This document shows positions 31,535 through 43,527 of a stretch of DNA of 64,000 bases, one piece after another (within the stretch, counting starts at the first letter, position 1; every line of letters begins with the position of its first letter). This stretch comes from Cordylochernes scorpioides (lineage: Eukaryota; Arthropoda; Arachnida; Pseudoscorpiones; Chernetidae), in the NCBI GenBank assembly GCA_030710605.1, contig CP092872.1, forward strand, positions 96,502,236 through 96,566,235, read 5' to 3'. A model generated the notes under the pieces. That model was not told where the DNA came from, did no database searches, and saw nothing but the letters and a program-made list of their open reading frames with translations. Both the position numbers and the translations under genes were made by a program.

Positions 31535-32576
31535 TCATTCAAAATGTCCTCCCTTATTTTTGACACAGGATCTCAAACGTTCGGTCCACTGATCTATGGC
31601 GGCACGCATCTTTTCTAAGGGTATTTCTTTCATTGCTCTCACCAATGCTGATTTTAATTTATCCAAATTATGATATCTTTTAGAGCACACCTTCTCCTCT
31701 AAATATGCCCACAAACTGTAATCAAGGGGGTTTAAATCAGGGCTTCCAGAGGGCCATTCATTGGCCTTTATGAACTCCGGAACATTCGTCTCCAACCATT
31801 GTTGAGTTGACTTAGCTTTGTGAGCAGGAGTTGAATCTTGTTGAAATATCTAATGTTCTCCATTAAACATTTTTGTATTCATAGGCTTTAGTATTTGTTC
31901 CAAAATATATTCTTGATAGTTTTTAGCTGTAGTGTTTACCCCTTTGGCACATAAGTGGAGATCTGTTACACCTTGGTAGCTAACTCGCCACCAAACCATG
32001 ACAGAAGAAGGATGGTGACTTTTTTCAAGTCTTCTGACTTTCAAAGAAGCTTCTAGAGAGCTACGAGCATATATCCTATCATTCTGACGATTAATCTTTT
32101 CCTCGACAGTGAAAAATTTCTCGTCTGTGAAAAGGATTCTCTCATGCCACCGACCATCATGCCGCGCCAACAACATTTTTGATCTAACCCTTCTAAAATT
32201 TATAAGAACAGGGGTTATCAAATGACCTGTGCGTCGTTTGAAAGCTCTCAGTCCAAGGTCTTCGTTGATTATCCTGGAAACGGTTCTTGGAGATAAATTC
32301 ATCTGATTTGCTAAGATCTTTTGTTTGCGGAGTGGATTTCGACGAATTCTTTCGCGAATGGCTTTTATAGCTGCTTGCGTTCGTTGCACGCGCGGTCTAC
32401 CAGGTCTTTCAAGGTCATTAATAGTGCCAGTCTTGTTGAACCTTTCAATGGTTCGATAAATAAATTGACGCGTAATATTCAAATTTTGTAAAAGTTTAAA
32501 AATGGATGAAGGACTTTGACCTACCTTGTGTAAGGCTATTACAGCTATACGGTTTTCTTTAACACCCCATTTATTA
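31535..32576 (-). pseudogene. DD37D mariner-like transposase, broken
   Basis: The minus strand encodes a helix-turn-helix N-terminal region (VGQSPSSIFKLLQ, then SPRTVSRII). It also has the catalytic motifs FTDEKFF (first D), QQDSTPAHKA (second D) and DLNPLDYSLW (third D, 37 residues after the second). One in-frame TAG at 31850-31852 interrupts it between the first and second D. The N-terminus is cut off at 32577 by the snapback insertion; the first codons read into that repeat are not original. Nonfunctional. Confidence 0.88.
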
Positions 32577-32719
32577 AGAAAAGGCATCTCCTTATCGTGC
32601 AACTGAAATTTGCTGATGACTTGCGCCATCTATCGGGATAAATATCAACTATTCTCGTTGATTTTTAATTATTCCAGAATTGGCCAAATACCCATTCTTG
32701 ATTAATCAAGAAAAAGCTA

Positions 32720-32761
32720 ACCATGGACGCATTTCGGGCTGTTGGCCCTCATCAGCGTGGT
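32720..32761 (-). ncRNA. Type I hammerhead ribozyme, family 1, mutated
   Basis: Identical to 3014-3055 except that GAAAC is GAAAT (leaving a G-U pair at stem III) and stem I has one C-A mismatch next to the cleavage side. Core CTGATGA, GAAA and triplet GTC remain. Activity is probably reduced. Confidence 0.75.
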
Positions 32762-32980
32762 GCAAGCTGTACCTCAACGACCAAAAAATTGGTCATTAAG
32801 GCATCCTGAAAATCATGAAACGGGTAGTTAAGGCCAGAATTGCGTGAGAACGCTATACAATGTGAAAAAATAGTACAAATGTAATGTTGTACTGATATAA
32901 GGTGCATAAATTAAGAAAAAGGCATCTCCTTATCGTGCAACTGAAAGTTGCTGATGACTTGCGCCATCTATCGGAATAAC

Positions 32981-33000
32981 GCCCGAAACGCGTCCGTGGT
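32981..33000 (+). ncRNA. Hammerhead 3' half (partial)
   Basis: GCCCGAAACGCGTCCGTGGT: stem II 3' side, GAAA, cleavage triplet and stem I 3' side. The 5' half, including CTGATGA, is missing, replaced directly by the arm ending CTATCGGAATAAC. Confidence 0.65.
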
Positions 33001-33360
33001 TAGCTTTTTCTTGATTAATCAAGAATGGGTATTTGGCCAATTCTGGAATAATTAAAAATCAACGAGAATAGTTGATATTTATTCCGATAGATGGCGCAAG
33101 TCATCAGCAACTTTCAGTTGCACGATAAGGAGATGCCGTTTTCTTAATTTATGCACCTTATCCCAGTATAACATTACATTTGTATTATTTTTTCACCCCA
33201 TTTATTATCAAAAAACAAATATATTCCGATTTTTTTTTCTAAATATGTGTGCAAGAGGTATTCAAATAACAATTACTGTATTTTGAATACTTCACGCGGT
33301 CAAATTGAAATTTTTATCACTGATTTGGTTTTGTAATGATATTTATGGCTAGACTAAGTA

Positions 33361-34009
33361 GAGAAGGTTAAAAATATTTGAAACACACACAAAGATTACT
33401 GAATTATAACATCTAAATTACTCTTGGAAATTGACCATTTTTACTATTAATTAAAGAAGGTTTGAGATTAGAACATAAATATATAAATTTGGATTTTTTT
33501 TCTCCGATAATGTCTTTAATAATCGATGAAAAATAAATTCATTCTCAACTTTCACAGTTTCCGAATCTTGTTTTACACAGACATCGTGTGTGTGTGTTTT
33601 TATAGATGAAAATATAAATTTTCTCAATTTTTCCGTTCGACAGATAAACTTTAAATATAATTCCGATCTCGTGTGTTACATAAAGGAAGTTAAGGGAAGG
33701 AAGGGCATCGGGTTGTCAAGTCTTCCATCAAACCCACATCTGGTGTGACAGGTCGCGGAAATACGTTCACTTCACAACATGTATGTTGTTCCTTTATTCC
33801 CGTACCAAGTACACGGTGGTACAGACTTTCCTGGTATATTTGAATAAATATAGGTTTTAGTGCGTATTATACTTTTTTTTCTAAAAAGAGAGTTTAGCGT
33901 ATTACATTTAAGTTGAAGAATTGTCAGACAATTGACAATTTTTCAAATATACAATTTACATACAAGCTCCTAATCAATAGTTACAAGAAACAAAAGTAAA
34001 ATATAAACA
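33361..34009. other. Stretch without a recognisable gene
   Basis: AT-rich, with a short TG run near 33590. Nothing supported. Confidence 0.3.
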
Positions 34010-34375
34010 TTAATTACAAATATCTTTCCGAGTTATTATCTGAATCCCGATATACTCGTCCATGCCAAAAGGTACAACTTCCTTGAGTTTAAACACAAGG
34101 TAATAAGACCAAATCCGAATAAATGAATAAATAGTTTGTGGCGTTTCGGTAACAGCGTTGTTACCATCTTCAGACAAAAGTACACAAGATAATAAGACCA
34201 AATCCAAATAAATAAATAGTTTGTGGCGTTTCGGTAACAGCGTTGTTACCATCTTCAGACAAACGTACACAAGGTAATAAGACCAAATCCAAATGATAAG
34301 GCACACTTTATAATCTATAATCCAAATTGTGCCTTATCATTCCTTGAGTTTAGTCTATGAGTGTATATATAGAAA
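34010..34375. mobile_element. MITE right end split by a snapback insertion
   Basis: MITE sequence (TATCTGAATCCCGATATAC, CTTCCTTGAGTTTA) is interrupted at 34094-34341 and resumes with TAGTCTATGAGTG. TTCCTTGAGTTTA occurs on both sides, a 13-bp target duplication. The insert contains two tandem copies of the hairpin GGTAAC/GTTACC with CTGAAGA and GAAAC, and an inverted repeat AATGATAAGGCACA at its end. Confidence 0.65.
34135..34263 (-). ncRNA. Two hammerhead-like hairpins lacking a cleavage triplet
   Basis: At 34135-34176 and 34221-34263 the minus strand has stem I TTTGT/ACAAA, CTGAAGA, a 6-bp stem GGTAAC/GTTACC and GAAAC. But GCC stands where GTC is expected, and one U is unpaired before stem II. 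Probably derived from a hammerhead and inactive. Confidence 0.45.
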
Positions 34376-34380
34376 CTTTT

Positions 34381-34640
34381 TTTTACTTATCCCTCAACTC
34401 CACTTATAGTTAAGGCCATGATAACTATGGTAGGTAGTTGCTATTGATTTCAATTTACTCCCTGAACATCACATGTCTACCCACGGAGAAGGAAGTTCGA
34501 CCATTGCATTTCTACAAGGAAGCTAGAACCCCATTTGGTTACTTGACTTCATCAGTTTGAAATTATGAAAGAATCAGGATACCATTGAAGGTATATAATT
34601 TTGTGTAAAGTACCCAATATGGGATTCGATCCTGGCTCTT
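34381..34640 (-). mobile_element. Old tRNA-derived SINE
   Basis: Minus-strand family copy with CACATGTCTACCCACG body remnant and a B-box remnant GGATCGAATCCC near 34621-34632. Strongly diverged. Confidence 0.55.
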
Positions 34641-34799
34641 AGTTTTCTAAAATGACAGTTTGTATCCGCACTCCACTGACCCTCACAGAAACAAAATATA
34701 AAATGAAGTATTAGCCATCTCCATCTGATATACAATCCTAAGTAAGTACCACACATTAAATGATTGTGTGGGAAAAAGACCATCAATCAAATCAATCAA

Positions 34800-35170
34800 A
34801 AAAAGTAAGTTCAACAAATCTTTCAGCAATCCCATTAGAGCATAATCCAAGTCGTTTATCATGACAAATTTGATGGCGAAGCGGACAAGAGATCAGAAGC
34901 GAATAATAATCCCGTTTGGACGATGCCCCCCGTACATCTAATTCAATTACTACAGGGGAAGTCTAAAAAACGAAGGAGGGCCGAAAAATTTCAATTTTTC
35001 ACTCGGTGGAGGATTCACCAGCCATTTAATTCTAACGACGCACGCTGATAAATGTGCGGCAAATGGCGGCCTGCGCTCTCAAGAGCCCCTGCTCATTACC
35101 CTAATGAATTGTCGTGTCCTCTTGAGCTAATTAGCTGACCGTCCTTATTGGCTGGCTCATCCACTCTTCG
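34800..35170. other. Low-copy island, possible host regulatory DNA
   Basis: Balanced base composition, no repeat seen elsewhere in the window and no open frame. Includes GAGCTAATTAGCTGA (homeodomain-type TAATTA). It stands out from the repeat-filled neighbourhood; function is speculative. Confidence 0.3.
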
Positions 35171-35183
35171 TCGTTGTTAATTT

Positions 35184-35500
35184 GGCGGAGAAGTCCTTGT
35201 TCGGGAACATTGGTGGACTGTTGGCTGTCCTTGTTCGGGAACATTGGTGTGGACTTTGACGGCCATTGTTCGGGAAACATATTAGGACTGTTGGCTGTCT
35301 CTCTTTGTTCAAGAACATCGCTTATAGCTATTGGCTGTCCTTGTTCAAGAACATCGCTTATAGCTATTGGCTGTCCTTGTTCAGGAACATTGGTGGACTG
35401 TTGGCTGTCTTTGTTCAAGAACATCGCTTATAGCTATTGACTGTCCTTGTTCAGGAACATTACTTGTGGCAATTGGCTGTCCTTGTTCAGGAACAATGGG
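35184..35500. repeat. About 40-bp tandem repeat with TGTTC/GAACA palindrome
   Basis: Units contain TTGGCTGTCCTTGTTCAGGA with variants such as TGTTCAAGAACA and CATCGCTTATAGCTATTGG. Spacing is about 35-47 bases, about eight copies. Confidence 0.8.
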
Positions 35501-35609
35501 TGCTGAAGGACTGTGGTAGTACTTTATAATCATGGGAGTAACGTTAGCACTTTTTGTTGGTTTCCAGGAGATGCGTAGAAGGATGCCAGTAAAATGTTGT
35601 GTGGACGGT

Positions 35610-38600
35610 GCATTGTTGATGGTGTTGGCTAGATGACGGTGCATTGTTGATGGTGTTTGCTAGGAGACGGTACATTGTTGATGGTGTTTGCTAGGAGACG
35701 GTACATTGTTGATGGTGTTTGCTAGAAGACGGTACAATGTTGATGGTGTTTGCTAGAAGACGGTACAATGTTGATGGTGTTTGCTAGAAGAAGGTACAAT
35801 GTTGATGGTGTTTGCTAGAAGAAGGTACAATGTTGATGGTGTTTGCTAGAAGACGGTACAATGTTGATGGTGTTTGCTAGAAGACGGTACATTGTTGATG
35901 GTGTTTACAAGGAGACGGTACATTGTTGATGGTGTTTACTAGAAGACGGTACAATGTTGATGGTGTTTGCCAGAAGACGGTACATTGTTGATGGTGTTTA
36001 CTGGAAGACGGTACATTGTTGATGGTGTTTGCCAGAAGACGGTACATTGTTGATGGTGTTTGCTAGAAGACGGTACAATGTTGATGGTGTTTACTAGAAG
36101 ACGGTACAATGTTGATGGTGTTTTCTAGAAGACGGTACAATGTTGATGGTGTTTACTAGAAGACGGTACAATGTTGATGGTGTTTACTAGAAGACGGTAC
36201 AATGTTGATGGTGTTTGCTAGATACGGTACATTGTTAATGGTATTTGCTAGAAGACGGTACAATGTTGATGGTGTTTGCTAGAAGACGGTACAATGTTGA
36301 TGATGTTTGCTAGAAGACGGTACAATGTTGATGATGTTTGCTAGAAGACGGTAAATTGTTGATGGTGTTTGCCTGAAGACGGTACATTGTTGATGGTGTT
36401 TGCTAGAAGACGGTACAATGTTGATGGTATTTGCTAGAAGACGGTACATTGTTGATGGTGTTTACTGGAAGACGGTACAATGTTGATGGTGTTTGCTAGA
36501 TGACGGTGCATTGTTGATGGTGTTTACTGGAAGACGGTACATTGTTGATGGTGTTTACTGGAAGACGGGAAATTGTTGATGGTGTTTACTGGAAGACGGT
36601 ACATTGTTGATGGTGTTTGCTAGATGACGGTGCATTGTTGATGGTGTTTACTGGAAGACGGTACATTGTTGATGGTGTTTGCTAGATGACGGTGCATTGT
36701 TGATGGTGTTTACTGGAAGACGGTACATTGTTGATGGTGTTTGCTAGATGACGGTGCATTGTTGATGGTGTTTACTGGAAGACGGTACATTGTTGATGGT
36801 GTTTGCTAGATGACGGTGCATTGTTGATGGTGTTTACTGGAAGACGGTACATTGTTGATGGTGTTTACTGGAAGACGGTACATTGTTGATGGTGTTTACT
36901 GGAAGACGGTACATTGTTGATGGTGTTTACTGGAAGACGGTACAATGTTGATGGTGTTTACTGGAAGACGGTACATTGTTGATGGTGTTTACTGGAAGAC
37001 GGTACAATGTTGATGGTGTTTACTGGAAGACGGTACATTGTTGATGGTGTTTGCTAGATGACGGTGCATTGTTGATGGTGTTTACTGGAAGACGGTACAA
37101 TGTTGATGGTGTTTGCTAGAATACGGTACAATGTTGATGGTGTTTGCTAGATGACGGTGCATTGTTGATGGTGTTTACTGGAAGACGGTACAATGTTGAT
37201 GGTGTTTGCTAGAATACGGTACAATGTTGATGGTGTTTACTGGAAGACGGTACATTGTTGATGATGTTTGCTAGAAGACGGTACAATGTTGATGATGTTT
37301 GCTAGAAGACGGTACAATGTTGATGATGTTTGCTAGAAGACGGTACAATGTTGATGGTGTTTGCTAGAAGACGGTACATTGTTGATGGTGTTTGCTAGAT
37401 GACGGTGCATTGTTGATGGTGTTTACTGGAAGACGGTACATTGTTGATGGTGTTTGCTAGATGACGGTGCATTGTTGATGGTGTTTACTGGAAGACGGTA
37501 CATTGTTGATGGTGTTTGCTAGATGACGGTGCATTGTTGATGGTGTTTACTGGAAGACGGTACATTGTTGATGGTGTTTACTGGAAGACGGTACATTGTT
37601 GATGGTGTTTACTGGAAGACGGTACATTGTTGATGGTGTTTACTGGAAGACGGTACAATGTTGATGGTGTTTACTGAAAGACGGTACATTGTTGATGGTG
37701 TTTACTGGAAGACGGTACAATGTTGATGGTGTTTACTGGAAGACGGTACATTGTTGATGGTGTTTGCTAGATGACGGTGCATTGTTGATGGTGTTTACTG
37801 GAAGACGGTACAATGTTGATGGTGTTTGCTAGAATACGGTACAATGTTGATGGTGTTTGCTAGATGACGGTGCATTGTTGATGGTGTTTACTGGAAGACG
37901 GTACAATGTTGATGGTGTTTGCTAGAATACGGTACAATGTTGATGGTGTTTACTGGAAGACGGTACATTGTTGATGATGTTTGCTAGAAGACGGTACAAT
38001 GTTGATGATGTTTGCTAGAAGACGGTACAATGTTGATGATGTTTGCTAGAAGACGGTACAATGTTGATGGTGTTTGCTAGAAGACGGTACATTGTTGATG
38101 GTGTTTGCTAGAAGACGGTGCATTTTTGATGGTGTTTACTGGAAGACGGTACATTGTTGATGGTGTTTGCTAGAAGACGGTACATTGTTGATGGTGTTTG
38201 CTAGAAGACGGTACATTGTTGATGGTGTTTGCTAGAAGACGGTGCATTTTTGATGGTGTTTGCTAGAAGACGGTGCATTTTTGATGGTGTTTACTAGAAG
38301 ACGGTGCATTTTTGATGGTGTTTGCTAGAAGACGGTGCATTGTTGATGGTGTTTACTAGAAGACGGTGCATTTTTGATGGTGTTTGCTAGAAGACGTTAC
38401 ATTGTTGATGGTGTTTGCTAGAAGACGTTACATTGTTGATGGTGTTTGCTAGAAGAGGGTACTTTGTTGATGGTGTTTGCTAGAAGACGGTACAATGTTG
38501 ATGATGTTTGCTAGAAGACGGTACAATGTTGATGGTGTTTGCTAGAAGACGGTACATTGTTGATGATGTTTGCTAGAAGACGGTACATTGTTGATGATGT

Positions 38601-39030
38601 TTGCTAGAAGACGGTACAATGTTGATGATGTTTGCTAGAAGACGGTACGATGTTGATGATGTTTGCTAGAAGACGGTACAATGTTGATGGTGTTTGCTAG
38701 AAGACGGTACATTGTTGATGATGTTTGCTAGAAGACGGTACAATGTAGATGATGTTTGCTAGAAGACGGTACAATGCTGATGGTGTTTGCTAGAAGACGG
38801 TACATTGTTGATGGTGTTTACTGGAAGACGGTACAATGTTGATGGTGTTTGCTAGAAGACGGTACAATGTTGATAGTGTTTTCTAGAAGACGGTACATTG
38901 TTGATGGTGTTTACTAGAAGACGGTACAATGTTGATGGTGTTTGCTAGAAGACGGTATATTGTTGATGGTGTTTACTGGAAGACGGTACATTGTTGATGG
39001 TGTTTACTGGAAGACGGTACAATGTTGAGT
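35610..39030. repeat. 31-bp minisatellite, about 109 copies
   Basis: Unit GACGGTACATTGTTGATGGT plus GTTTGCTAGAA (31 bases), with GCTAGA/ACTGGA and TACATT/TACAAT/TGCATT variants. A long run repeats at an offset of about 712 bases (landmark GCTAGAATACGG near 37115 and 37827), i.e. about 23 units duplicated as a block. Confidence 0.97.
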
Positions 39031-39590
39031 GACCATCCCAATAATGAAGTATCAAGTAAATGCCATTAACGTGTCCTACTTAAAAAGTTGTCATTTTCTA
39101 TTTTGATGAGTGAGAAATGGCATCTACAACATGCACTAATGTCAGATGGTGACATTTGGTTGGTAGATTCATGAGCTAATAAAAATACACACGTCCTAAT
39201 ATCATCAATCCAAACCACGAATCGTTCAATTATCTCCAGTTATGAACAGCCCACAGTTTCTACTCATTTATGCAAATATCATTTACATATATACATATAG
39301 GAACTGACTTCTGGCGTATGCAACTTTGAGAAATCGTTTTAATTCGAATTCGCAGGCAGAGCGGTGTTGGGAAAAAGTTGGAATTGAATGTCAGAGCATT
39401 CTTGCCCACCGCGCCCAGACCTGACGGCCAAATTGCCGGGCGCAATCCATTCCAATTATTTTGTCATCAGCTTCCAGCCACATAATGGCGCTCACTTGTA
39501 ATCCGCTTTTTAAATACGCCTAATAAAGAATTAAAAGGGAGGAGGGGGCTCTTAATGTACTTTGATGAGACGGCTGGGAACGTGCGTTGA
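39031..39590. other. Low-copy stretch, no gene seen
   Basis: 39330-39480 is GC-balanced and not repeated in the window. Short frames are unsupported. Confidence 0.3.
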
Positions 39591-39594
39591 TCTT

Positions 39595-40910
39595 CTAGCA
39601 GAACGTTACTGCATTGTACTGGATCATACTGCACTTCTGTACTGTACAGATTTCGGTCTAGGCTGCCCATTATCTATCGGTGTATTGTACTGAATTTAAC
39701 TGTATTGTACTGCACTTCTGTACTGTACAGAATTCGGTCTAGGATACCCATATCTATCGGTGTATTGTAGTGGATTGAACTGTATTGTACTGTATTGTAC
39801 TGCACTTCTGTACTGTAAAGAATTCGGTCTAGACTGCCCATTATCTATCGGTGTGTATTGTACCGCACTATACTGGATTATACTGCACTTATTTTCTGTA
39901 CAGACTTCGGTTTAAGTAGTCCACTATCTATCGGTGTATTGTTCTGGATCATACTGCACTTCTGTACTGCACAGACTTCGGTCTAGACTGCCAACTATCC
40001 ATAGGTGTATTGTACTGGATTATACGGCACTTTACTGCACAGACTTCGGTCTAGGCTGCCCACTATACATCGGTGTATTGTACTGCATTGTATTGCAATG
40101 AACTTCGGTTCTCAGGGTGAAAAATGGATTCAAGGGCTTGGATGCCTACATTGTCCTGGCTTTGTGTTTTGACCTGCACAAATTTATTCTCTGTACAGAC
40201 TTTGGTTTAAGAAGCCTACTACCCACTAGTGCATCATACTGCACTTTACTGCATTGTATTGAACTATGCTGAATTGTAGAGCCATTACTGCACTGTATAG
40301 CACTGTACTGTACGCTACTATTGTACTGCCTCAACTCACTGTACAGCAATACTCTTGGCTCCTGATGAAATCCAGACGTCTCTTCTGATAGGGCTCCGTC
40401 TGTTGTAAATATTTCTCCCTATTTTAAACTGTATCCTCTCTCCCTACTGTTGACTGGATGTCAATTACTGTTTTTAATTGTCAATTGTCACTGTACAGCA
40501 ATATACAGTACGATATTTTTGTACTGCACTGTACTGTATTGTACTGCTTCAACTCACTGTACAGCAATATACTGTACGCTACTATTGTAGTTCACTTTTT
40601 ATTTCATTGTACTGCTTTTTACTGAACTATGCTGGATTGTAGAGCCGTTACTGCACTGTACAGCATTGTACTGTACGCTACTATTGTACTACACTTTTCA
40701 TTGCATTGTTCTGCATTGTACTGTATGGTATTGCTTCAACTTCCCTGTACAGCAATGTACTGTAATGTATTGTACGCTACTATTGTACTGTGTATGATTG
40801 TATTGTGTTGTACTGCTTTCTACTGCACTGTAATGAAATATACTACACAGCTTTCTACTGCATTGTAATGTAAGTTACTGCATAGCGCTTTATTGTACTC
40901 TAACGTGAAT
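39595..40910. repeat. TGTACTG-rich degenerate repeat region
   Basis: 39600-40110 repeats a roughly 75-100 base unit (CTGTACAGACTTCGGTCTAG, CTATCGGTGTATTGTACTG). 40180-40910 is a looser mixture of CTGTACAGCAAT and TGTACGCTACTATTGTACT. CTGTACAG is a self-complementary motif repeated throughout. Confidence 0.8.
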
Positions 40911-41310
40911 TTTTATAACAGAAATTCAATGGAAGAACAAAAACATCTTCTAAATAAGTTATTTTTTGTAGTTAGCTCTGGAGATTTATTTGGCTTTCCT
41001 TTGAAGGATTATCTCTCGGTGTCTTTGATACTTTTTTTTCTTAGTTTCTTTGAGGAAATTATTTAGGAATAGTTCTGATGGAATCTTTGTTTGTCCCAAC
41101 TTGTATTGGCTTTGTGAAAGCTAGGTCGCCGTGATACCTAGGTCGCCTTGGAGTTGTAGTGATAACTGGATTTTCAATTGGTGGAATTAACAATCAATTT
41201 GCAGTGTTATGGTACCGTATTTGTAATATCTTACCTGGGATAACCAAACATCATTGTAGTTATTTTATATATTGTAATATGTTACGATGCACTAGCGCGC
41301 CATCTGTTAT

Positions 41311-41412
41311 CAAATTACAAAATTATTTTAGAGGCGTAATATTCTTTTTTAAAATAAAACATGTTTTATTTTAAAAAAGAATATTACGCCTCTAAAATAG
41401 TTTTGTAATTTG
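41311..41412. repeat. 102-bp near-perfect palindrome, no spacer
   Basis: The arms meet at AAACATGTTT (centre 41361/41362) and pair almost perfectly outward to CAAATTAC/GTAATTTG. The arm matches the terminal region of family Z copies (TAATATTC, GCCTCTAAAATAG). Confidence 0.9.
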
Positions 41413-41596
41413 ATATTGTAATATGTTGGAATCTTTGTTTGTCCCAACTTGTACAGGCTCCGTGATACCAAGGTCGCCGTGTATCCCAGAAGTTTTAATG
41501 ATAACTGGATTTTTAATTGGTGCAATTAACAATCAATTTGCAGTGTAATGGTGCCGTATTTGTTATATCTTACCTGGGATAACCAAACATCATTGT

Positions 41597-41750
41597 AGTA
41601 ATGATAGAGCACAATTTGGATTATAGATAATAAACACAAGGTAATAAGACCAAATCCAAATAAATAAATAGTGTGGGATGTTTTGGTAACAGCGCTGTTT
41701 CCGAACGTCACACACTATTTATTTATTTGGATTTGGTCTTATTACATTGA
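41597..41750. mobile_element. Snapback insertion related to 34094-34341
   Basis: Inverted repeats around AATAAGACCAAATCCAAATA and its complement enclose GGTAACAGCGCTGTTTCC. Flanks resemble ATTGTAGTAAT/GAGTAATTGTAG, a weak target duplication. Confidence 0.55.
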
Positions 41751-42022
41751 GTAATTGTAGTTATTTTATATATTGTAATATGTGAAAAAATAATATTAAA
41801 AAAATCATATAAAACCATTTAAAAATCACATGTTCTCCTGGTCAGGATATGCCTTCTTTATTTTTAATATGTAATTGCATATATTGTAATGGAGAGATTC
41901 TGTGAGAGTGAAAATATTCACCTGGTGTTATATGTGATTATATGTAAAGTGGTGATTGTTTGCTGTGTGCTGAGTGTTTGTTATGTATGCTGCATGTTTT
42001 CAATGTTTGTTGTTTGTGTTGT

Positions 42023-42294
42023 ACACCTATCCCCCGATTTACACGGTACTTGTTTTACACGTTTTCGCTTTTACACGGTTTTCCAAATAAGTTTTTTTTT
42101 GTTGTTTTTATCGCACTATACTAAAATGCGATATTCTACTCTATACTACCTATGTTAAAAAGAATATTGGGAGGCTCTAATTCATGAGGGGGCGAACACC
42201 TATTCAGATTTGACAGTTTAATATACACCTATCCCTCGATTTAGACGTTTTTCTCAGGAACGTATCTACCGTGTAAGTCGGGGGATAGGTGTAT
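42023..42294. mobile_element. MITE with TA ends
   Basis: The left end CACCTATCCCCCGATTTACA and the right end GTCGGGGGATAGGTG are inverted, with TA on each side. A second internal copy of the end (42225-42245) and a family Z fragment (42155-42200) lie inside. Confidence 0.65.
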
Positions 42295-43527
42295 ATGTTA
42301 TATTTGTGTTTTTTTTTTTTAAATATATATATATATTTTTTTTTTTCAGTATATATATTGAGGTTCTCTCTGACTGATAGGTGGGTAGCTCTATGCAAAT
42401 ACATTGTTGAATATGCAATTTAGGCGATAACCGTTTATATCATCTCCCTTTTAATTATATTATGGCTTTATTGACTTTCGCCACATACTGTCACCTATAC
42501 CATGTTGACATCTCGGTATGTCACAATTACGTGGTGTTAGAGATAGTTGACAGAGGTCTCATTAAAATACTAAGAAATACTAAACTATGAATTGTATTAC
42601 ATAATTAAATTATATATTATCCTCGAGTGTTTTCTAGTGTTGTGAGGTTATGTGACAGGCGTATCTGATGATAGAACTCAACGTTGTAAGAAATATACCC
42701 CATCTTTCAGAAGAAATAGGTACTAAAAAACCTCTGATTTCATTTTACACCCAAACCTTAACATTTTCTCGATAAAAAACAATATAATTGACAACAACCG
42801 TCAAAGACCTGCAGACATAAATCTACGAGTTGAAAGAAGATCCACCAATGATCTAATGGACCTATGGCAGCTGTCTACTCAAGAACCACTAAAAATGACG
42901 AGCCACGTGGGGTGTGAAATGTAATTGGGACAATTTGTCTGGAGATGGAGGCTTTAATTGGGACGGACGTCGTGATGAGTCAGGGCCTGTCACGGCAGTT
43001 GCCCCCCCTCACACCGCCCCCATGCTGGCTGGAGTGACTCCCACCTCTGACGCCTCAACAACCGCTTTCTATAGGAAACCATAAAATTTCCCTCAACAGT
43101 ATTTTTTTTTCTTTAATAGTGTTGCAACAAATTTTCTGCATATATATAAAAGGCATATCCTGACCAGGAGCACAGTTCCATCGGGAGCTCGAAAGATGAA
43201 AGCCAGACTTTGATCTCTTATGATCCCCTATTTTGCAGCCGGGTGGAGCTCTAGGTGTGCATGGTGCTGCCTTGGTTCCCTCGCAGGCGGCGCTCTGTTA
43301 CCAGATGCAGCGGGCTGTTTGCATGTGTCGTCCAGGTGTCCAATTGTGCCTTAAAATGCTTCCTGACTAGCATGTAGAAGGCGGATTAATTGATACCTGA
43401 CCAGGAGCACATGTGCTTTTTAGAAGGCAGAGCGCCATCTGGTGGAACAGAAATCAACTAAACATTGATTTAGCCTGCTCTCTGATATTTGGCCAACCCA
43501 ATTTCTTGATAAATCAAGAAAAGTCAG

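Larger units (their letters stand above)
32577..33192. mobile_element. Composite hammerhead snapback retroposon in a transposase gene
   Basis: CACCCCATTTATTA at about 32563-32576 and 33193-33207 flanks it, a 14-bp target duplication. It is built of two head-to-head copies of the family 1 arm. One ribozyme is on the minus strand (32720-32761), and a truncated 3' ribozyme half is on the plus strand (32981-33000). The arm CTCCTTATCGTGCAACTGAA appears twice directly and once inverted. Confidence 0.8.
31412..33358 (-). mobile_element. Mariner-like element (DD37D), inactive and interrupted
   Basis: Terminal repeats share AGTCTAGCCATAAAT in inverted orientation (31412 onward and to 33358), with TA at 31410-31411 and 33359-33360. 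Removing the hammerhead element at 32577-33192 leaves about 1.3 kb, the normal size for mariner-like elements. Confidence 0.85.
41090..41780. repeat. Two direct repeats of about 220 bp around a palindrome
   Basis: 41093-41290 and 41425-41600/41760-41780 share AATCTTTGTTTGTCCCAACT and CTTACCTGGGATAACCAAAC. The second copy is split by an insertion at about 41597-41750. Confidence 0.75.
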
